Counted from the stretch's first letter, positions 1 to 11,247 are shown. The stretch: 64,000 nt of DNA from Chara braunii (GCA_003427395.1 BFEA01000370.1:397042-461041), one strand, 5' to 3'. Notes: generated from the letters alone by a model not told the origin. Numbers and translations are program-made.

Positions 1-520
1 CAGTCTTCCATATGCCAACTGGAGCAATTGTTTTTTTTTTTTTTTTTTTTTTTTTTCTTTCTTTTACCCTCTCCATCTCTTTCTCCCTTGTCTTCACCTA
101 CGCTCTGTTTATTCCATACCTCTGACCAACGTCGAGCTTTTTTGAGTGAAGTAATCTGCTGATCATTTTCTTTATCGATGTTATAAGTCCGATTCGTTTG
201 GGGGATTTACTCATGGTCTGTGGCGGGAAGAAATTCCTTGCCTTATGTTGAGGCCGTGCACTCATGCACGATTGTCCTGCTCTCGACCCTATGAGGAGAG
301 AGGGCCCAAATGTATTGATGGCACAAAGTAGGCTATCTTTTTCCCCCCAACACAACGCACCCTCATTTTGACTGTCCCGAGCCGGAAACATACCTTGTGT
401 ACGTTCATTTTCAGGGTGCGTTATGTCCGCGGAAGACGGTAGTAGTATAAGCTCATCATTGTCCTAGTGTTAGAAATGGTCAAATGACACCAGTACTTGG
501 GGGGGAGAGATGGGGGGGAC
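1..520. other. Unassigned flank with poly(T) run
   Basis: A 26-base T run (31-56) may be the poly(A) end of a minus-strand retroposon whose body is not recognisable. The rest shows no convincing ORF, RNA gene or repeat shared with the rest of the window. Confidence 0.4.
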
Positions 521-920
521 TTTTTTTTTTTTTTTGAAACTTCGTTACAGGTTCCCACTATAACGAGGTGATAAGAGCATCCTCGTTAAACCACCAGTAC
601 TTCGCCCAGCTATTGATGTCGAACCTGAAAACGGGCTGGGCGCTGTTTCGCACCAACCCACCAGCGCAACAAAAAAAAATTGTTTCGGTTGGCGACGCCA
701 ATCTTTGAGGGTTGGTATCCCGAGCCTCCAAAAGTTGTGGGGCGTTAACGACGACGCCCCTCGGCCGATGTATGGGCTAAGAATTGGTGGTTTAAGTGGG
801 TCTGTGGGGAAGGCTTCGTTTATTGGTGGGGAGCATCAACTGCTGGAAAAAGGGTCCAGTGTCCCAAGAAGAGTACGTGATTTGGATGACAAGTTTAAAA
901 TTGTTGATGATCACGGGTAG
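521..920 (-). mobile_element. SINE-like poly(A) retroposon, family B (diverged copy)
   Basis: The plus strand opens with T15 (521-535), the poly(A) tail of a minus-strand retroposon. At 817-873 there is a diverged copy of the family B signature: a TATTGGTGGGGAG box followed by a CTGCTGGAAA..GGGTCCAGTGTCCC box. Cleaner copies lie at 1.05, 22.6, 48.8 and 60.9 kb. The middle is family-specific or inserted DNA with a short A run at 669-678. The phrase GTTAAACCACCAGTAC at 585-600 recurs beside the gypsy insertion at about 37.05 kb. No protein is evident. The outer limits are approximate. Confidence 0.45.
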
Positions 921-1046
921 AGGCCACATCGTGGTCCCAGTCCGGTGTGCTTAGATAGTCCTACTAGGTCGTGGTTTACTATACATTCTTTTTTTGTTTT
1001 GAACCAAGCTAGATTCTTCTCTCAATTTTCACCTTACACTACCTAC

Positions 1047-1186
1047 TTTTTTTTTTTTTTTTTTTAAGACTCTACAGAATCTAATAGGGTGGGTGATACA
1101 AGCATCCCCTCCTACTAGGTCTGCTTGGTCACCCCATCTATTGGTGGGGAGCTGCACCTGGTGGAAACCGGGTCCAGCGTCCTTTA
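1047..1186 (-). mobile_element. SINE-like poly(A) retroposon, family B
   Basis: A 19-base T run (1047-1065) is followed by about 120 bases that end in the family B signature, CATCTATTGGTGGGGAGCTG then ACCGGGTCCAGCGTCC. Read on the minus strand, the unit starts with GGACGCTGGACCCGGT and ends in poly(A), as expected of a short retroposon copied by target-primed reverse transcription. I do not see clear pol III A and B boxes, so this may instead be the 3' tail of a longer LINE rather than an independent SINE. Confidence 0.6.
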
Positions 1187-1253
1187 ATTACATATGAAAA
1201 CGTTGGAATATAAGTGTACCAATACCTTCAAAATGAATAAAAAATACCTCTTC

Positions 1254-2472
1254 AGTCCATCAAGACCGCCAGATTTGAAAATAACATACAAGCATCTTTC
1301 CTTCTGATATTCAATTTCACCTCCCGCCATACCATTGTAATTCGTGCATCTGCTAATTCAGAAGGGGAAAATGGGTCTGAGAAAAAAACTGAAAATTTGA
1401 GCAAGGCTCCTGGTTGAAGTTGAAACCAGTTCCGGAATATGAGCTGAAAGTCTCTTTTGAAGGACCCTTCAATTCCTTCCTCCCTTGGCCATATCACTTC
1501 ACCCGACCCCCTTTCTGCAGATCCCCCCAACCAGTCCTTTTCAAATTGTCGGATTGTACCACTTCAACCGACCCCCCATTTTTCACCTCAACTTATAAGA
1601 AAGCCATAAGGTCATTTCAAGCAAACTTCATACCAATGTATAGAGTGCACTTCTTAGTAATAGTGCCCAATGACCCAAGAGAATGACTTTCCAATCCCAA
1701 GGTCAGCAATTCCTGTTAGGCCCTTCCAGATGCAATCCCATCTTCTCCATAGCAGTACTGATCCAGAACATTGCATAAATATATGTTCAATAGTTTCTCT
1801 GAATTTTCTACTAAGAAAAACTAAAATACAGGATTTGCACCATGGCATAGCCAGTCCTCACTATTCTAGTGTGGAACGATCTATCAACCAATCATTTGTA
1901 GGCAGACACCGATGTACTATCTGCCATTGTAAAGAGAGATATTTAGGAGACCTTCGTTTGGACTTTTTAAAAAATTTAATGTGTTTGATCAAATTTATCT
2001 TAATATTAAAATGTCTGACCCATCTTTCATGCAAAATTGCCGCAATGTCCACTTTTGGGCGAAAAAGGCGATAGGCTGCTTTAACTGACAGTGAATGCAG
2101 ATGTATGGGTTCCCCTCTGTTGCTAGTCTTCCAGACCCATTCATCTGGATCTATTGAAAGTTATGGAATGGGTTGCTCAGGATGAAAGGCCCTCCACCCT
2201 CTGATGGATCGTACATACATTACTTGTATCCTATAAATGTGGTCAAAGGGAAAGAAAGATACCTTGTTTTCAGAGGATTCAATAAGATAGTGATCCCTCT
2301 TGATTACCATAAGACTGACGAATACTCCATCTTCTAGTGTGTAGATCACCTGACCTACTACCTTTTGATCATCATCTGATATCCCTACCACCCAATCTCC
2401 CGAGAGACGGTTAACGGGGGCCCGAATATTAGCCGTTTTTGGATCTCCCTCCCTAATACTACTACCAATCAT
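1254..2472 (-). pseudogene. LINE ORF2 C-terminal fragment (zinc-knuckle region)
   Basis: Decayed 3' part of a non-LTR retrotransposon ORF2. From 2052 down to 1654 one frame runs through two adjacent stops. It holds the C-terminal knuckle common in plant LINEs: CKSC, then ETIEHIFMQC (C-x2-C..H-x4-C), then a LLWRRWDCIW stretch. It resembles the knuckles of the LINEs at 12.4 and 52.4 kb. Upstream on the minus strand, 2161-2472 is another open stretch of ORF2 tail. The element is truncated: endonuclease and RT are absent, and its 5' side ends at the TIR element starting near 2485. It cannot encode a working enzyme. Confidence 0.7.
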
Positions 2473-2484
2473 AATTTTTTGGGG

Positions 2485-3066
2485 GGGGTAACTTCGGCGC
2501 AGTCACGAAAACAGTTTGTAATGGCACTTCAGGCAATCCCGCGAATACAGCACACCCCCACACGACCCCACCGGACCCGAAACGTAGGTCATATACACTC
2601 AGCCTACGTAGCACCGTGTTCGGAGGAGAACGCGAACATGTTCGCCCGAACGCGAACAAGCGGCCAAACCCTCTGAACGCGAACATAAAAAAAAAAACAA
2701 AAAAAAAACAAAGTTTCTCAAAAACTTCTGAAAACAATATATGTTATGTAAAATAATTAAACAAGCAACTTTTGCCTTGGAGTCATGTTCAAATTCTCAG
2801 CCAATCATGAGTTAAAAATCAAAAACCGAAAAATAAATATATATATATCGTCAAATAGATATATATATATATATATATATATATTTTTACGAAAAAAAAA
2901 AATGTTCGCGACCTGTTCGCACGAACATATTTGCGACCTGTTCGAGCGAACGCGCGAACATGGAGGGGTGCGAACACGTTCGCCGTGCTGCTCAGCATTC
3001 AGCATTACCGACCCTTTTGCCTCAAGTGCAATTACAAACTAAAACCTTGACTGTGCCGTAGTTTTT
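2485..3066. mobile_element. Non-autonomous TIR element (GGGGTAACTTCGGCGCAGTC family)
   Basis: The left end GGGGTAACTTCGGCGCAGTC, with a following AACAGTTTGTAAT box, is mirrored at 3021-3064 by the reverse complement of a matching end (ACTACGGCACAGTCA..TTTGTAATTGCAC). Together they form imperfect terminal inverted repeats of about 45 bp. The same ends bound a second element at 15105-15568, which has a clear 9-bp target duplication, so a MULE-like family is likely. The interior has no transposase. It carries several CGAACATGTTCG-type palindromic words and an AT microsatellite. The right end abuts the poly(A) of the SINE at 3061-3412, which obscures any target duplication. Confidence 0.65.
2836..2886. 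repeat. (AT)n microsatellite
   Basis: Two runs of alternating AT separated by CGTCAAATAG, inside the TIR element. They look like low-complexity growth after insertion. Confidence 0.85.
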
Positions 3067-3412
3067 TTTTTTTTTTTTTTTTTTTTTCCGCTATGGAGAA
3101 CCCCATAGCAGCAACAACCATGTCATGAGAGAACATGGAGCTGCACCCGACCTGCAGGTGGGGGATACCGGCCAGGGGACAACCGGTAGCATCAAGGACC
3201 ATGCCAGCAGGTCCAATCTCTCCGCCTCCCCTCTGCCCCCCTCCCCTACGAACATCAGCAGACTCTGCTCAATGCTGATCGAGGCATCCAGTGGTCTATA
3301 TCTAGGTGGCGGGCGCCAAGCATGACCAGAAAGGTACATGAGGCCAATGGGGATTGAACCCAAGACCTCCTGAATGCCACTTGTGTGCCTTACCAATTGA
3401 GCGAGGCCGCTG
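3061..3412 (-). mobile_element. tRNA-derived SINE, family A (full-length copy)
   Basis: Read on the minus strand it opens with a tRNA-like head. The A box GCTCAATTGGTAAGGC lies near 3387-3402 and the B box GGGTTCAATCCCC near 3346-3360. A body follows containing GGCGCCCGCCACCTAGATAT and CCTGGCCGGTATC words, and it ends in A27 (T run 3061-3087). The body matches the copies at 19.3-19.7, 29.1-29.4 and 47.9-48.2 kb. The A and B boxes are the internal RNA polymerase III promoter of tRNA genes. The copy has no protein and would depend on a LINE reverse transcriptase. The tRNA acceptor stem is not intact, so this is not a working tRNA gene. Confidence 0.8.
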
Positions 3413-3579
3413 GATAAAGAGAATATCCCAATGCCCTCCCTCAATCCCAACGGTTCTCTTACCACGCCAGGATAGCGGGCTTACACAAGGGCTTTTCTTC
3501 CCCCCCCCCCCAAAAAAAATAAAAAATCCAAATGCCCTTGCCCATTTTACAAACTAGGGGAAACTACGTGGGAGTCACA

Positions 3580-3752
3580 AAAATGAGTTATAATCGCACT
3601 ACGGTCCAAGATACAGTTTCGAACTGGAGTTCGGGCAACGTATACAACCCAGCTTTCTGGCCAGGTAGGGTCTCTGAAGTGCAATTGCAAACTTTATCTT
3701 GCCCCATAGTGCAATTATAACTCGTTTTTTTTTTTTTTTTTTTTTTTTTTTT
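3580..3752. repeat. Small foldback element with poly(T)
   Basis: GAGTTATAATCGCACTA (3583-3599) is nearly mirrored by TAGTGCAATTATAACTC (3706-3722), so about 140 bp can fold back on itself. The inner arms (CCAAGATACAGTTT and AAACTTTATCTTG) also pair. A T28 run (3725-3752) follows. The AGTGCAATTGCAAACT word is shared with the TIR families at 2.5 and 15.1 kb, so this may be a shrunken relative. Confidence 0.55.
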
Positions 3753-4027
3753 CCCCCAGTCATTTTTTGAAGTCGCGACTTGGATGCTGCCGCAACTTCG
3801 CTCGGCTGCCGGAGCAACTCTTCCTCGTTTCCTCTTTATCGGCACCTCATTATCTCATCTCCTCTCTCAACCCTCCACCCAGACACCATTGTCCATCCCT
3901 CCCCTCCACCACGTAACCTTCTTATCCTCGGTCCTCACCTTTATCCCTTTGTCTCGCTGACCCCTCCTTACCTCCATTTAAACACCACCCTGTCTTATCT
4001 CTCGACCCTACCTGGCCAATCCCGACC

Positions 4028-4215
4028 TCCACCCCGGACTTAGGTCAATTGGTGAAACTGTGAATGCGTACTTGTGTTGAGTTCGAATCCTAGAGAGCCG
4101 TTGGTCCAATCGGGTTGGGAGGGATGGTTCTTCTTCCGCGCTGCCTGCGGAGGAGTGCTGGTTGGCCCTGGTTGACGTTCGAATCCTGCTCTGTAGGCAG
4201 ACCTTTCGAACGTGG
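4028..4215 (+). mobile_element. Possible tRNA-derived SINE head, second type
   Basis: A tRNA-like pair of boxes is present: AGGTCAATTGGTG (about 4041-4053) and GAGTTCGAATCCTAG (about 4079-4093). A second B-box-like GTTCGAATCCTG lies near 4176. The spacing suits a pol III promoter. The sequence differs from family A and has no close second copy here, so the assignment rests on the boxes alone. Confidence 0.4.
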
Positions 4216-4722
4216 CTAGGAATCACACCCCTTCGACTATCCTACCTACGCAAGCTCTACCACCCCTTCTCGTCTTTCCCCTCACCGATCTCTATCTACA
4301 TACCCGATAACTCTGCCGTATCCCCTTCCCTATCTCTTGATTCTATACCCATACAACCTATGACCCTCTGACCTCCCTTAATCACATACTAGTAGTGGTA
4401 TCATCTGATTCCTCTAATTGACGAAACACACCACGCCTTCTCTAATCCTGGGCCCTTACCTCGACCCTTGTCTCTTCTACCCATTCTTTCTATCGTAAAT
4501 AGTGGGCGAGTTAACAACAGGGGTAAGATAAGTTTTCTGACGTATATAGCCCCAGTCTTTCGACAGTTTACATCGCAGTCTTCAGCAACTCAGGCACTCA
4601 CGAATCCGGATATTTACCTCTGACTCTCGTCGGTTGACCACCCGTCCGCTGATCACCCCATAGTAGTACTTAGGGGGGGTTCTTCCATCTGCTCACAGGA
4701 ATTAAACACGACCGCAAGTTAC
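4216..4722. other. Probable 5' region of LINE 1
   Basis: No ORF of note and no repeat recognised. Because the LINE ORF1 starts shortly afterwards, part of this stretch may be its 5' untranslated and promoter region, but the 5' end cannot be fixed without a second full-length copy. Confidence 0.3.
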
Positions 4723-6147
4723 TTGAGTGTCCGCCCTGGGATTCGGACACATACAGCAACCTCAGGCCCAATGGCCATGAGAACAACAACACCCTTCCAG
4801 GGGCAACAGGTCCCGCAAGGGAATGGGGCCTCTTCATCGTCAAGCCAATCAGCACAGCCAGCGGACATCACTCGAATCCAAACTTTACTAGACAGCTGTT
4901 ATGACGACGGCCTGTTCCCTGACTCTTCCTTTTCACATGGGGAAGTAGAAGTGGTGGATGGTATTGGTTACCTCAACTTGAGCGAAGAAGTCGACACAGC
5001 CACAGTCAACTGGCTCAAAGCCAGAACCGTGATAGTCATTTTCGACTCGAGGGCGGCAAACTTCTCGATTGCACAAAGGGAACAGTTCATACTTATCTAC
5101 GAAGATGCTTGGTATCAAGATCCGAATTTCAATCCGTCCCAGAAGCGAGGGCGCACACACGGTGAGGGGCCGAATGTGATGTCGTACGTAGCACGTTCCA
5201 GCACAATAGCTCGGTGGTTGATACACAAAGGCAGTGACTCCATCCCATCCAGGGACGGCCCGGTCCGAGTGACCTTTCGTCCCTGGATGACACAGCAGGA
5301 ACTCGACAACCTCAGGGACGCGGACGCAACATCCAGATTCAGGATAATAGCACTGAGAGTCCCTTTGGGGGCCCTCTTTTCAATGAAATCTGCGGTGGAA
5401 GGGCTGATGGGCCCAATCATCCATGCGTCCCCCTGACAAAAAGGAGGATGAACCCAAACTCGACGATGTCAAAATCGACTGCCACCCATCCGTCAAACAA
5501 AATTTTAAGGAATGGCTAATCATACGTAGATCGACAGGGCAAAACCTCCAGATACAGTTTGCAAACCAGGATTTTCCCTTCTGTCAGAGATGCCTGTGGT
5601 GGTATCATGATGAGTTTGACCCTGATTGCCCACGATTTTTAGAGCCTATGCCGACAGATCGCCGCAGTCGGGGACGTGGTAGAGGACAAGGACGAGCAAG
5701 GGAACTACCCAGATCAGCAGCAGGGACACAACACATGAGCCCCCCCCCAAGCGAGGACACCAGTACCAAGTGGGCAGGCTCCGGGACGGCAGCCCGCTCC
5801 GATGGCCGCTGGCCATGCAGGACAACCGCCACTCCCACGCCCTCCTCCCCCTTACCAACCTCAACCAGTCCCACCCAACCCGTGGCCCTACTCCCAGCTT
5901 CCCGCATCTGCATCAACACCTGCGGCCATGCTTTCCCCCTCACCTTGTGGCGGTCAACAGACATTCAATCCACACACACAACTCCACTCACCGCGACCAG
6001 TCCATCAGCACTCAATGACTCTCACAATCCGGACACCTACTTCCCCTGCATATCATGACCAATCACCACCACAACCCCACCGGCTGCCCCAGCCTCACCA
6101 ATATTCAATGACCTTTCACAGATCCCCGCCTCTGATTCATTCGCCCC

Positions 6148-6195
<48 letters not shown>

Positions 6196-6215
6196 AGCCC
6201 CCCTGCAGCTGACTG
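4723..6215 (+). pseudogene. LINE 1 ORF1, nucleic-acid-binding protein (frameshifted)
   Basis: The first frame (4723-5436) encodes about 237 residues that fit a LINE ORF1 protein: a Ser/Gln-rich start, then a folded region with RSSTIARWLIH and FRPWMTQQELDNL. It breaks at about 5423-5436 and resumes in another frame (5423-5720). That frame has a cysteine knuckle, CQRCLWWYHDEFDPDC (C-x2-C-x4-H-x6-C), then an Arg/Gly-rich RGRGRGQGRAR tail. A long proline-rich region follows in shifting frames and ends in a 47-base C run (6149-6195). Such proteins coat the LINE RNA. The order ORF1 then endonuclease-RT at 7.1 kb supports the call. The frameshift and the homopolymer mean it is probably dead. Confidence 0.65.
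6149..6195. repeat. Homopolymer C47
   Basis: An unbroken run of 47 C lies in the proline-rich end of LINE 1 ORF1 and would be read as polyproline. A comparable G57 run (C on the minus strand) sits at 55816-55872 beside another LINE ORF1-like region. Homopolymer lengths in assemblies are unreliable. Confidence 0.9.
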
Positions 6216-7079
6216 CACCACTCCATCATCACCAGGCACAGGGAACGAGCTCTCAACCCGCAACCGACTACCATGCGGCCCACATACCTGCCTCGGACGG
6301 GCCACAGACCCACCCCAGCATTCCAATGGGGCAGGGCACAATTACAGGGTCCCCAGCCACTCAGCCTAGCGCTGTTCAACCTATCGAACACACATACATT
6401 ACTAGGGAAAATCCTGTATTTGCCAGGATTGACACCTTGCCGCAATCTGAAACAGCAGCTTAGCAACACCAGCGGACAAAGCCCCATCACAAGTGGGAGC
6501 AGTGCAACCACCTCCAGGCAGCATCAGACACCTGCTGGTCCTTCTTTGCTTTACGTTGACACCACAGGGAACCAAGTTCATGGCCACACGGACAGAACAG
6601 GGTGCCCTGACACTTCCGACAGTACCAGTGAGTGCATCACCAACAACCAAGGACGCAATGAAGGTCGTGGCAACCACATACGTCGCAAACTGCGTCCCCT
6701 TCCGACTGGTCCCGGGCATTCGAATCGGTCGAAAGACGGTCGCAGCGGCTGCAGGCGGAAGCTGGCATTTCTCAATAGGTGTCATCGATGCTAAAGTACA
6801 CCTAGATATGGCTGCCATGCTGGCCACACAAGCTACAGTCTGGCTCCCAGCCACATGGTTGTCAACAGCGACCTCTGAATAGTTGCAGGGAACTTTCATC
6901 ACGGAAGACACCAACGCCACTCTCGTGGCTGACCTCTGCTCATCACTGGCCACAGACAAGCACCCAAGCTCAGTGGGTTTCAGGCACCTCCTTATGGGCC
7001 CTTAGGCCACAATAGGAGAGGTGGACCAGCGGCGCCCCAGACAAAACAGGCAGCTCTCAGAAGACACAGCGGATCCAAA
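6216..7079 (+). pseudogene. LINE 1 inter-ORF or ORF1 tail region
   Basis: A stretch between the polyproline tract and the endonuclease start. The frame 6493-6882 is open for 129 residues (VVATTYVANCVPFRLV, then ATQATVWLPATWL) and could be an ORF1 tail, but nothing in it is a recognisable domain and neighbouring frames are equally open. Listed so the interval is not read as a host gene. Confidence 0.35.
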
Positions 7080-9744
7080 ATGCAGCAGCAGAAACTGCAG
7101 CAGCCGCACAACCAGTTCATCATGTCCAGGCTTAAGGTCGCAATGTGGAACGTTAGGGGACTGGGTGATATGTCCGGGCGTCATAAGAAGGAGAGACTCA
7201 AGACGTGGATGCACGAACAGGCAATCCAAGTGATGATGCTACAAGAAACCAAATTGGATGAGGACAAACTCCAATCCATTCACAGCTGGTGGCGAGGGCC
7301 ACAGTTGTGGGCCCCAGCGGAAGGTACAAAAGGCGGCTGTGCCATCCTGATCCACAGGAATCCAGACGCACAACTCCTTGAACAGGAGGCCGATATATGG
7401 GGACACTTGGCCTGGCTCCGCCTTCTGGTGGGGACAGAAGTCTGGCTGATCATGTCTGTTCATGCACCGTCAGACCCGAAGGAAAGGAGGTCCTTTTTGG
7501 AGGCGTTGCCAGCCATCATCCCAAATGCAGACAATGTGCTACTGGCTGGAGATTTCAACGTGATGCTTATTCCAGGGTTAGACTCGCCACTCGTCACACA
7601 ACGAAAAATTGACGCCATCATGATGGCTGACTTCATTCAAGCGCAAAATCTGATGGACACCTTCAGACAAACTCACCCGACGGAATCAGGCTATACCTGG
7701 TTCTCTTCGCAGAGCAATGACAACCAGCTGCCGCCCAAGAGAAGACTCGATCTTGTCCTAGCGAAGGGTGCAGTATGGGAAGCACTCACAAGCGTGGACT
7801 TCGTCATCGAATCAATGTCAGATCACAGACCGCTCACCGCCAGCTTTCAATTGGCCGATCAGTTGGTTAAGGGACCGGGAACCTTCAGACTCAACACGGA
7901 TCTCCTGGAAGACCTGGAAGTGGGTAATTGGATTATTGGACAGCAGCACACTGGACATATTGGCAGCAGAAAAAGGAAGACTTTGACTCCGAGGAAGAGT
8001 GGCTGCAAGTTGGGTTTAGGGTGGTCACTTGGGCTTTGGATGTCTTCTCTAGAGTAACAGCACAGAACAGGAGGCAGCAGGAACAATTCAGAGATAAGAT
8101 AGCGGAAGCAGAGGAAGAGCTGGAAAGCCGGCCACTTGTGGAACTCTATTGGCAACACAGCAGGGACAGAGCACTGTTAAAGTTAGAAGAACTACAAGTC
8201 GAGCAGCAGGTTACCTGGGCAAGAAGAGCTCGCGAGAAAGGAATGCTGACAGTGGACAAAATGACTAAGGAAACATTCAAGAGAATCTGCCCTCCGCGAG
8301 CGAATGCGCTGATACGAGAGCTTCATCACCCCTTTCACTCCAAGGCACCGCCGATGAAGGACACTGATACTTTCGGTGTCTATGCTCCTACCTACTTCAG
8401 CGACATATTGACCTCGAGGAGGCCACCAGACCAGACGCTGCAGCAACTTAAGGCGGAGGACGATCTTTGACAACATACCACAACCAGGCTATCACCAATG
8501 GCAAGGGCACAGCTGGATCTGTCGATAACACTAGAGGAGTTAAGCCAAACGGTCCGCAGCATGGCACGGGGAAAGAGCCCGGGTTCGGACGGACTCCCAG
8601 TCAAATTTTACGAATTCGCCTAAACCAGCTCGGACCATTGCTGTTAAGTCTATTCAACATGATTATGCAAGGAGGCAAACTGACGAAGGACATGAAGACG
8701 GGCATTATTACCCTCATCTACAAAAAAGGGGACAAATGCAACATAATCAATTGGCGTCCGATCTCAAGACTCAATGTCTCCTACAGAATTTTGTCCAAAC
8801 TTCTGATGAGAAGACTCTCTCGCTTCCTACCTGGTCTCGTACACACTAATGAGGGAGCCTTCGTGCGAGGCAGGTCCATTGGGGAAAACATTCTCATGGC
8901 CATCGGAACTCTGGAGATCATTCTAAAGGAGAATAGGCAGGTCCTGGTGGCAATGCTCGACCTAGAGAAGGCTTACGATCGAGTGAACTGGTCCTTTGTA
9001 CTTGGGACATTGGAACACATGGGATTTGGGCCCAATTACTGCACTTGGGCCAAGGAGCTCTACGTCGACTCCACAACGTCCATTTGCGTGAACGGACAGC
9101 TCACACCGACTTTTGCTCTCACACGTTCGTTACGGCAAGGATGTCCCCTCGCTTCAGTCCTCTTTGCTCTTCAGATGGAAGTATTTCTCAACGCCATCAG
9201 GGCTAGGGTCTCGACTTCGGTGAAGGGGAGGCTATGACAATAGGCGCCATTGCCGACGACCTCTTGCTCACCATTGAAGCTACACAAGAGTCAGTAACGG
9301 AAGCCAAGATCTGTATAGACCGATATGCTATATTATCCGAAGCACAAGTAAACTGGGAGAAATTTGTATATTTTCTCCCAGCAGACTATGCACTCACAGA
9401 TCAGGATTGGGGCATGAAGCGGATTCCGTCTGACCTCTCCGAGCGATACTTGGGCATCCAAGTGTCCCTCACAGATTCCAGGCCCAAGCAACAAACCATC
9501 CTTCATGCCAAAACGCGCTCAAGCATACAAAAGTGCAGAGTGGCAATCGGAATTTCGCTCCTGGGCAGAGCTATGCTGATAACCTTAGTGATTTTTGCAC
9601 AACTATGGCATGAGGCAGCAGTCTGTCTACTGGCCTAGCGAGTGATCAAAGCAATCAAGTCCGAGGTCAGTCGGTATCTGTGGAAGCCGATGACCAAAGA
9701 GGACGAAGGCTTCATCTCCAAATCTGCCTGGTCGAAGGTGACAA
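7080..9744 (+). pseudogene. LINE 1 ORF2: AP endonuclease and reverse transcriptase
   Basis: Encodes the enzyme that nicks target DNA and copies LINE RNA. The endonuclease (7080-7930) shows the expected motifs: MWNVRGLG, QETK, GDFN, SGYTWF, RRLDLV and SDHRPL. The frame then shifts at about 7935; a linker and the RT N-terminus run to 8470, pass a TGA, and shift again near 8620. The RT core has YKKGDKCNIINWRPIS, LDLEKAYDRVNW (motif A), RQGCPLASVLFAL (motif B) and IADDLLL (motif C, catalytic DD kept). A further shift lies just before motif C (about 9230), and a TAG occurs at 9636. The thumb region reaches SAWSKVTTQ, where the 9753-11247 insertion cuts it. Three or more frameshifts make it a relic. 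Confidence 0.85.
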
Positions 9745-10022
9745 CTCAGAAATTATGAATCCCCTTAGGCGACGGCCATCCGCGGCCGAATCTGCGGACG
9801 CGGCCAGTCCGCCGACCCCGCGGACGCGTCCGCGCCGACGCGCGGCTTTGAAGCCACGTGGCGGCCGCAGGGGAGCGACTTTCGGAAATCGGGAGACGCC
9901 ACGTGGCGGTGCATCCCCGGCCCCACCCCCCACACACACAAAAAAAAAACGAAAAAGATCAACTTTTGGTTGGGGGGGTATGGGCGAAATTGAACGAAAT
10001 TGAAAAAAAAAAAAAAAAGTTT

Positions 10023-10373
10023 NNNNNNNNNNNNNNNNNNNNNNNNNNNNNNNNNNNNNNNNNNNNNNNNNNNNNNNNNNNNNNNNNNNNNNNNNNNNNN
10101 NNNNNNNNNNNNNNNNNNNNNNNNNNNNNNNNNNNNNNNNNNNNNNNNNNNNNNNNNNNNNNNNNNNNNNNNNNNNNNNNNNNNNNNNNNNNNNNNNNNN
10201 NNNNNNNNNNNNNNNNNNNNNNNNNNNNNNNNNNNNNNNNNNNNNNNNNNNNNNNNNNNNNNNNNNNNNNNNNNNNNNNNNNNNNNNNNNNNNNNNNNNN
10301 NNNNNNNNNNNNNNNNNNNNNNNNNNNNNNNNNNNNNNNNNNNNNNNNNNNNNNNNNNNNNNNNNNNNNNNNN
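10023..10373. other. Assembly gap (N)
   Basis: 351 undetermined bases, followed directly by a (TC)n run to about 10418, which probably caused the gap. Confidence 0.95.

Positions 10374-10418
<45 letters not shown>
10374..10418. repeat. (TC)n microsatellite
   Basis: About 22 uninterrupted TC units abutting the gap. Confidence 0.9.
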
Positions 10419-10423
<5 letters not shown>

Positions 10424-10703
10424 TCTCCCTTTTGTCTCCCTCTATCCCTGCCTGGGTGTTTGTCTGATTGATGACGCCGACGATGAAATACGTAGATACA
10501 TGTATGTAAGAGCGAACTCCGTTCCTGGGAAGGTTTGACAGAAAAACGACGATAGCCGTGACAACCGGATCATACTAGGCGATCAGCACGTAAAAGCTTG
10601 CTAGCGGGTAGCGTGTCCATCTCTCTGCTTCGGTCACCCGTGGTATTGGAAAGACATTCTCCTTTGCTCCCACACACCTCCCCGCGCCGCGCAGCTTTCC
10701 CCG

Positions 10704-10708
<5 letters not shown>

Positions 10709-10776
<68 letters not shown>

Positions 10777-10800
10777 ATCAATCAATCAATCAATCAATCT
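10709..10800. repeat. (CA)n then (ATCA)n microsatellites
   Basis: About 31 CA units (10709-10771) followed by about five ATCA units. The minus-strand Val-Cys open frames here are artefacts of the repeat. Confidence 0.9.
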
Positions 10801-11049
10801 TTTTTTTTTCAAGTTTTTTGTTTATTTATTTTCAAATTTGCATCTTTATTTTTCTAAAACACCTCGTACCCTTGCAAAAAACAGAAATTTATTTCTAAAA
10901 AATACAGGTGAACTCAGGGACCATATATCTGATGATAAAAAATGGAAAAAAAGAAATCCAGCTTTTCTTTATATTTTGTTTTTTTAATTTTCTTTAAATC
11001 GAATTTAGTTTTTGATTTTTAAAAAATCCTAAACAAAGTCTGATTCCAA

Positions 11050-11107
11050 AAAAACAAATATGGGGTTGTAGGGCTTAACATTCCCTACAACCCCATATTT
11101 TTTTTGT
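11050..11107. repeat. Perfect 16-bp stem hairpin
   Basis: ATATGGGGTTGTAGGG (about 11058-11073) pairs perfectly with CCCTACAACCCCATAT (11083-11098) across a 9-base loop. Flanking A and T runs extend the pairing. It lies in the interior of the hAT-like insertion. Confidence 0.8.
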
Positions 11108-11247
11108 TTTTTTAACCTATTATTTAATTCAGGAAAATTCTGGTAAAATCGGGTTCGCGGCGCGGACCAGGTCGGCCGCGGACGTGGCCCCATCTGCGTC
11201 CGCCATCCGAGATTGGACCCGCGGACAAGTCCGCGGGTGTTTCATAG

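Larger units (their letters stand above)
9753..11247. mobile_element. hAT-like non-autonomous TIR insertion with 8-bp target duplication
   Basis: The LINE reading frame VTTQK is followed by about 1.5 kb of unrelated DNA and then resumes as QKQEGGLSIID. CTCAGAAA occurs at 9745-9752 and again at 11248-11255, a perfect 8-bp target duplication. The ends are short inverted repeats: TTATGAATCCCC on the left, CTATGAAACACCC on the right read inward. Subterminal DNA on both sides is dense in GCGGAC/GTCCGC words, a usual binding-site layout for hAT transposases. An 8-bp duplication points to hAT. The interior has a 351-base gap, CT and CA microsatellites and a hairpin, but no transposase. Confidence 0.75.

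Noticed and set aside
3346-3412. Functional tRNA genes (also at 19.7, 47.8, 47.9 and 59.7 kb)
   Set aside because: A and B boxes are present but acceptor and anticodon stems do not pair well, and SINE bodies follow directly.
10023-10538. Long open frames across the N gap
   Set aside because: They consist of undetermined residues plus Ser-Leu repeats from the TC microsatellite.
10570-10785. Cys-Val repeat proteins
   Set aside because: By-product of the CA microsatellite on the minus strand.
9753-11247. Intron in LINE 1
   Set aside because: The borders lack GT..AG in register and show an 8-bp target duplication instead.
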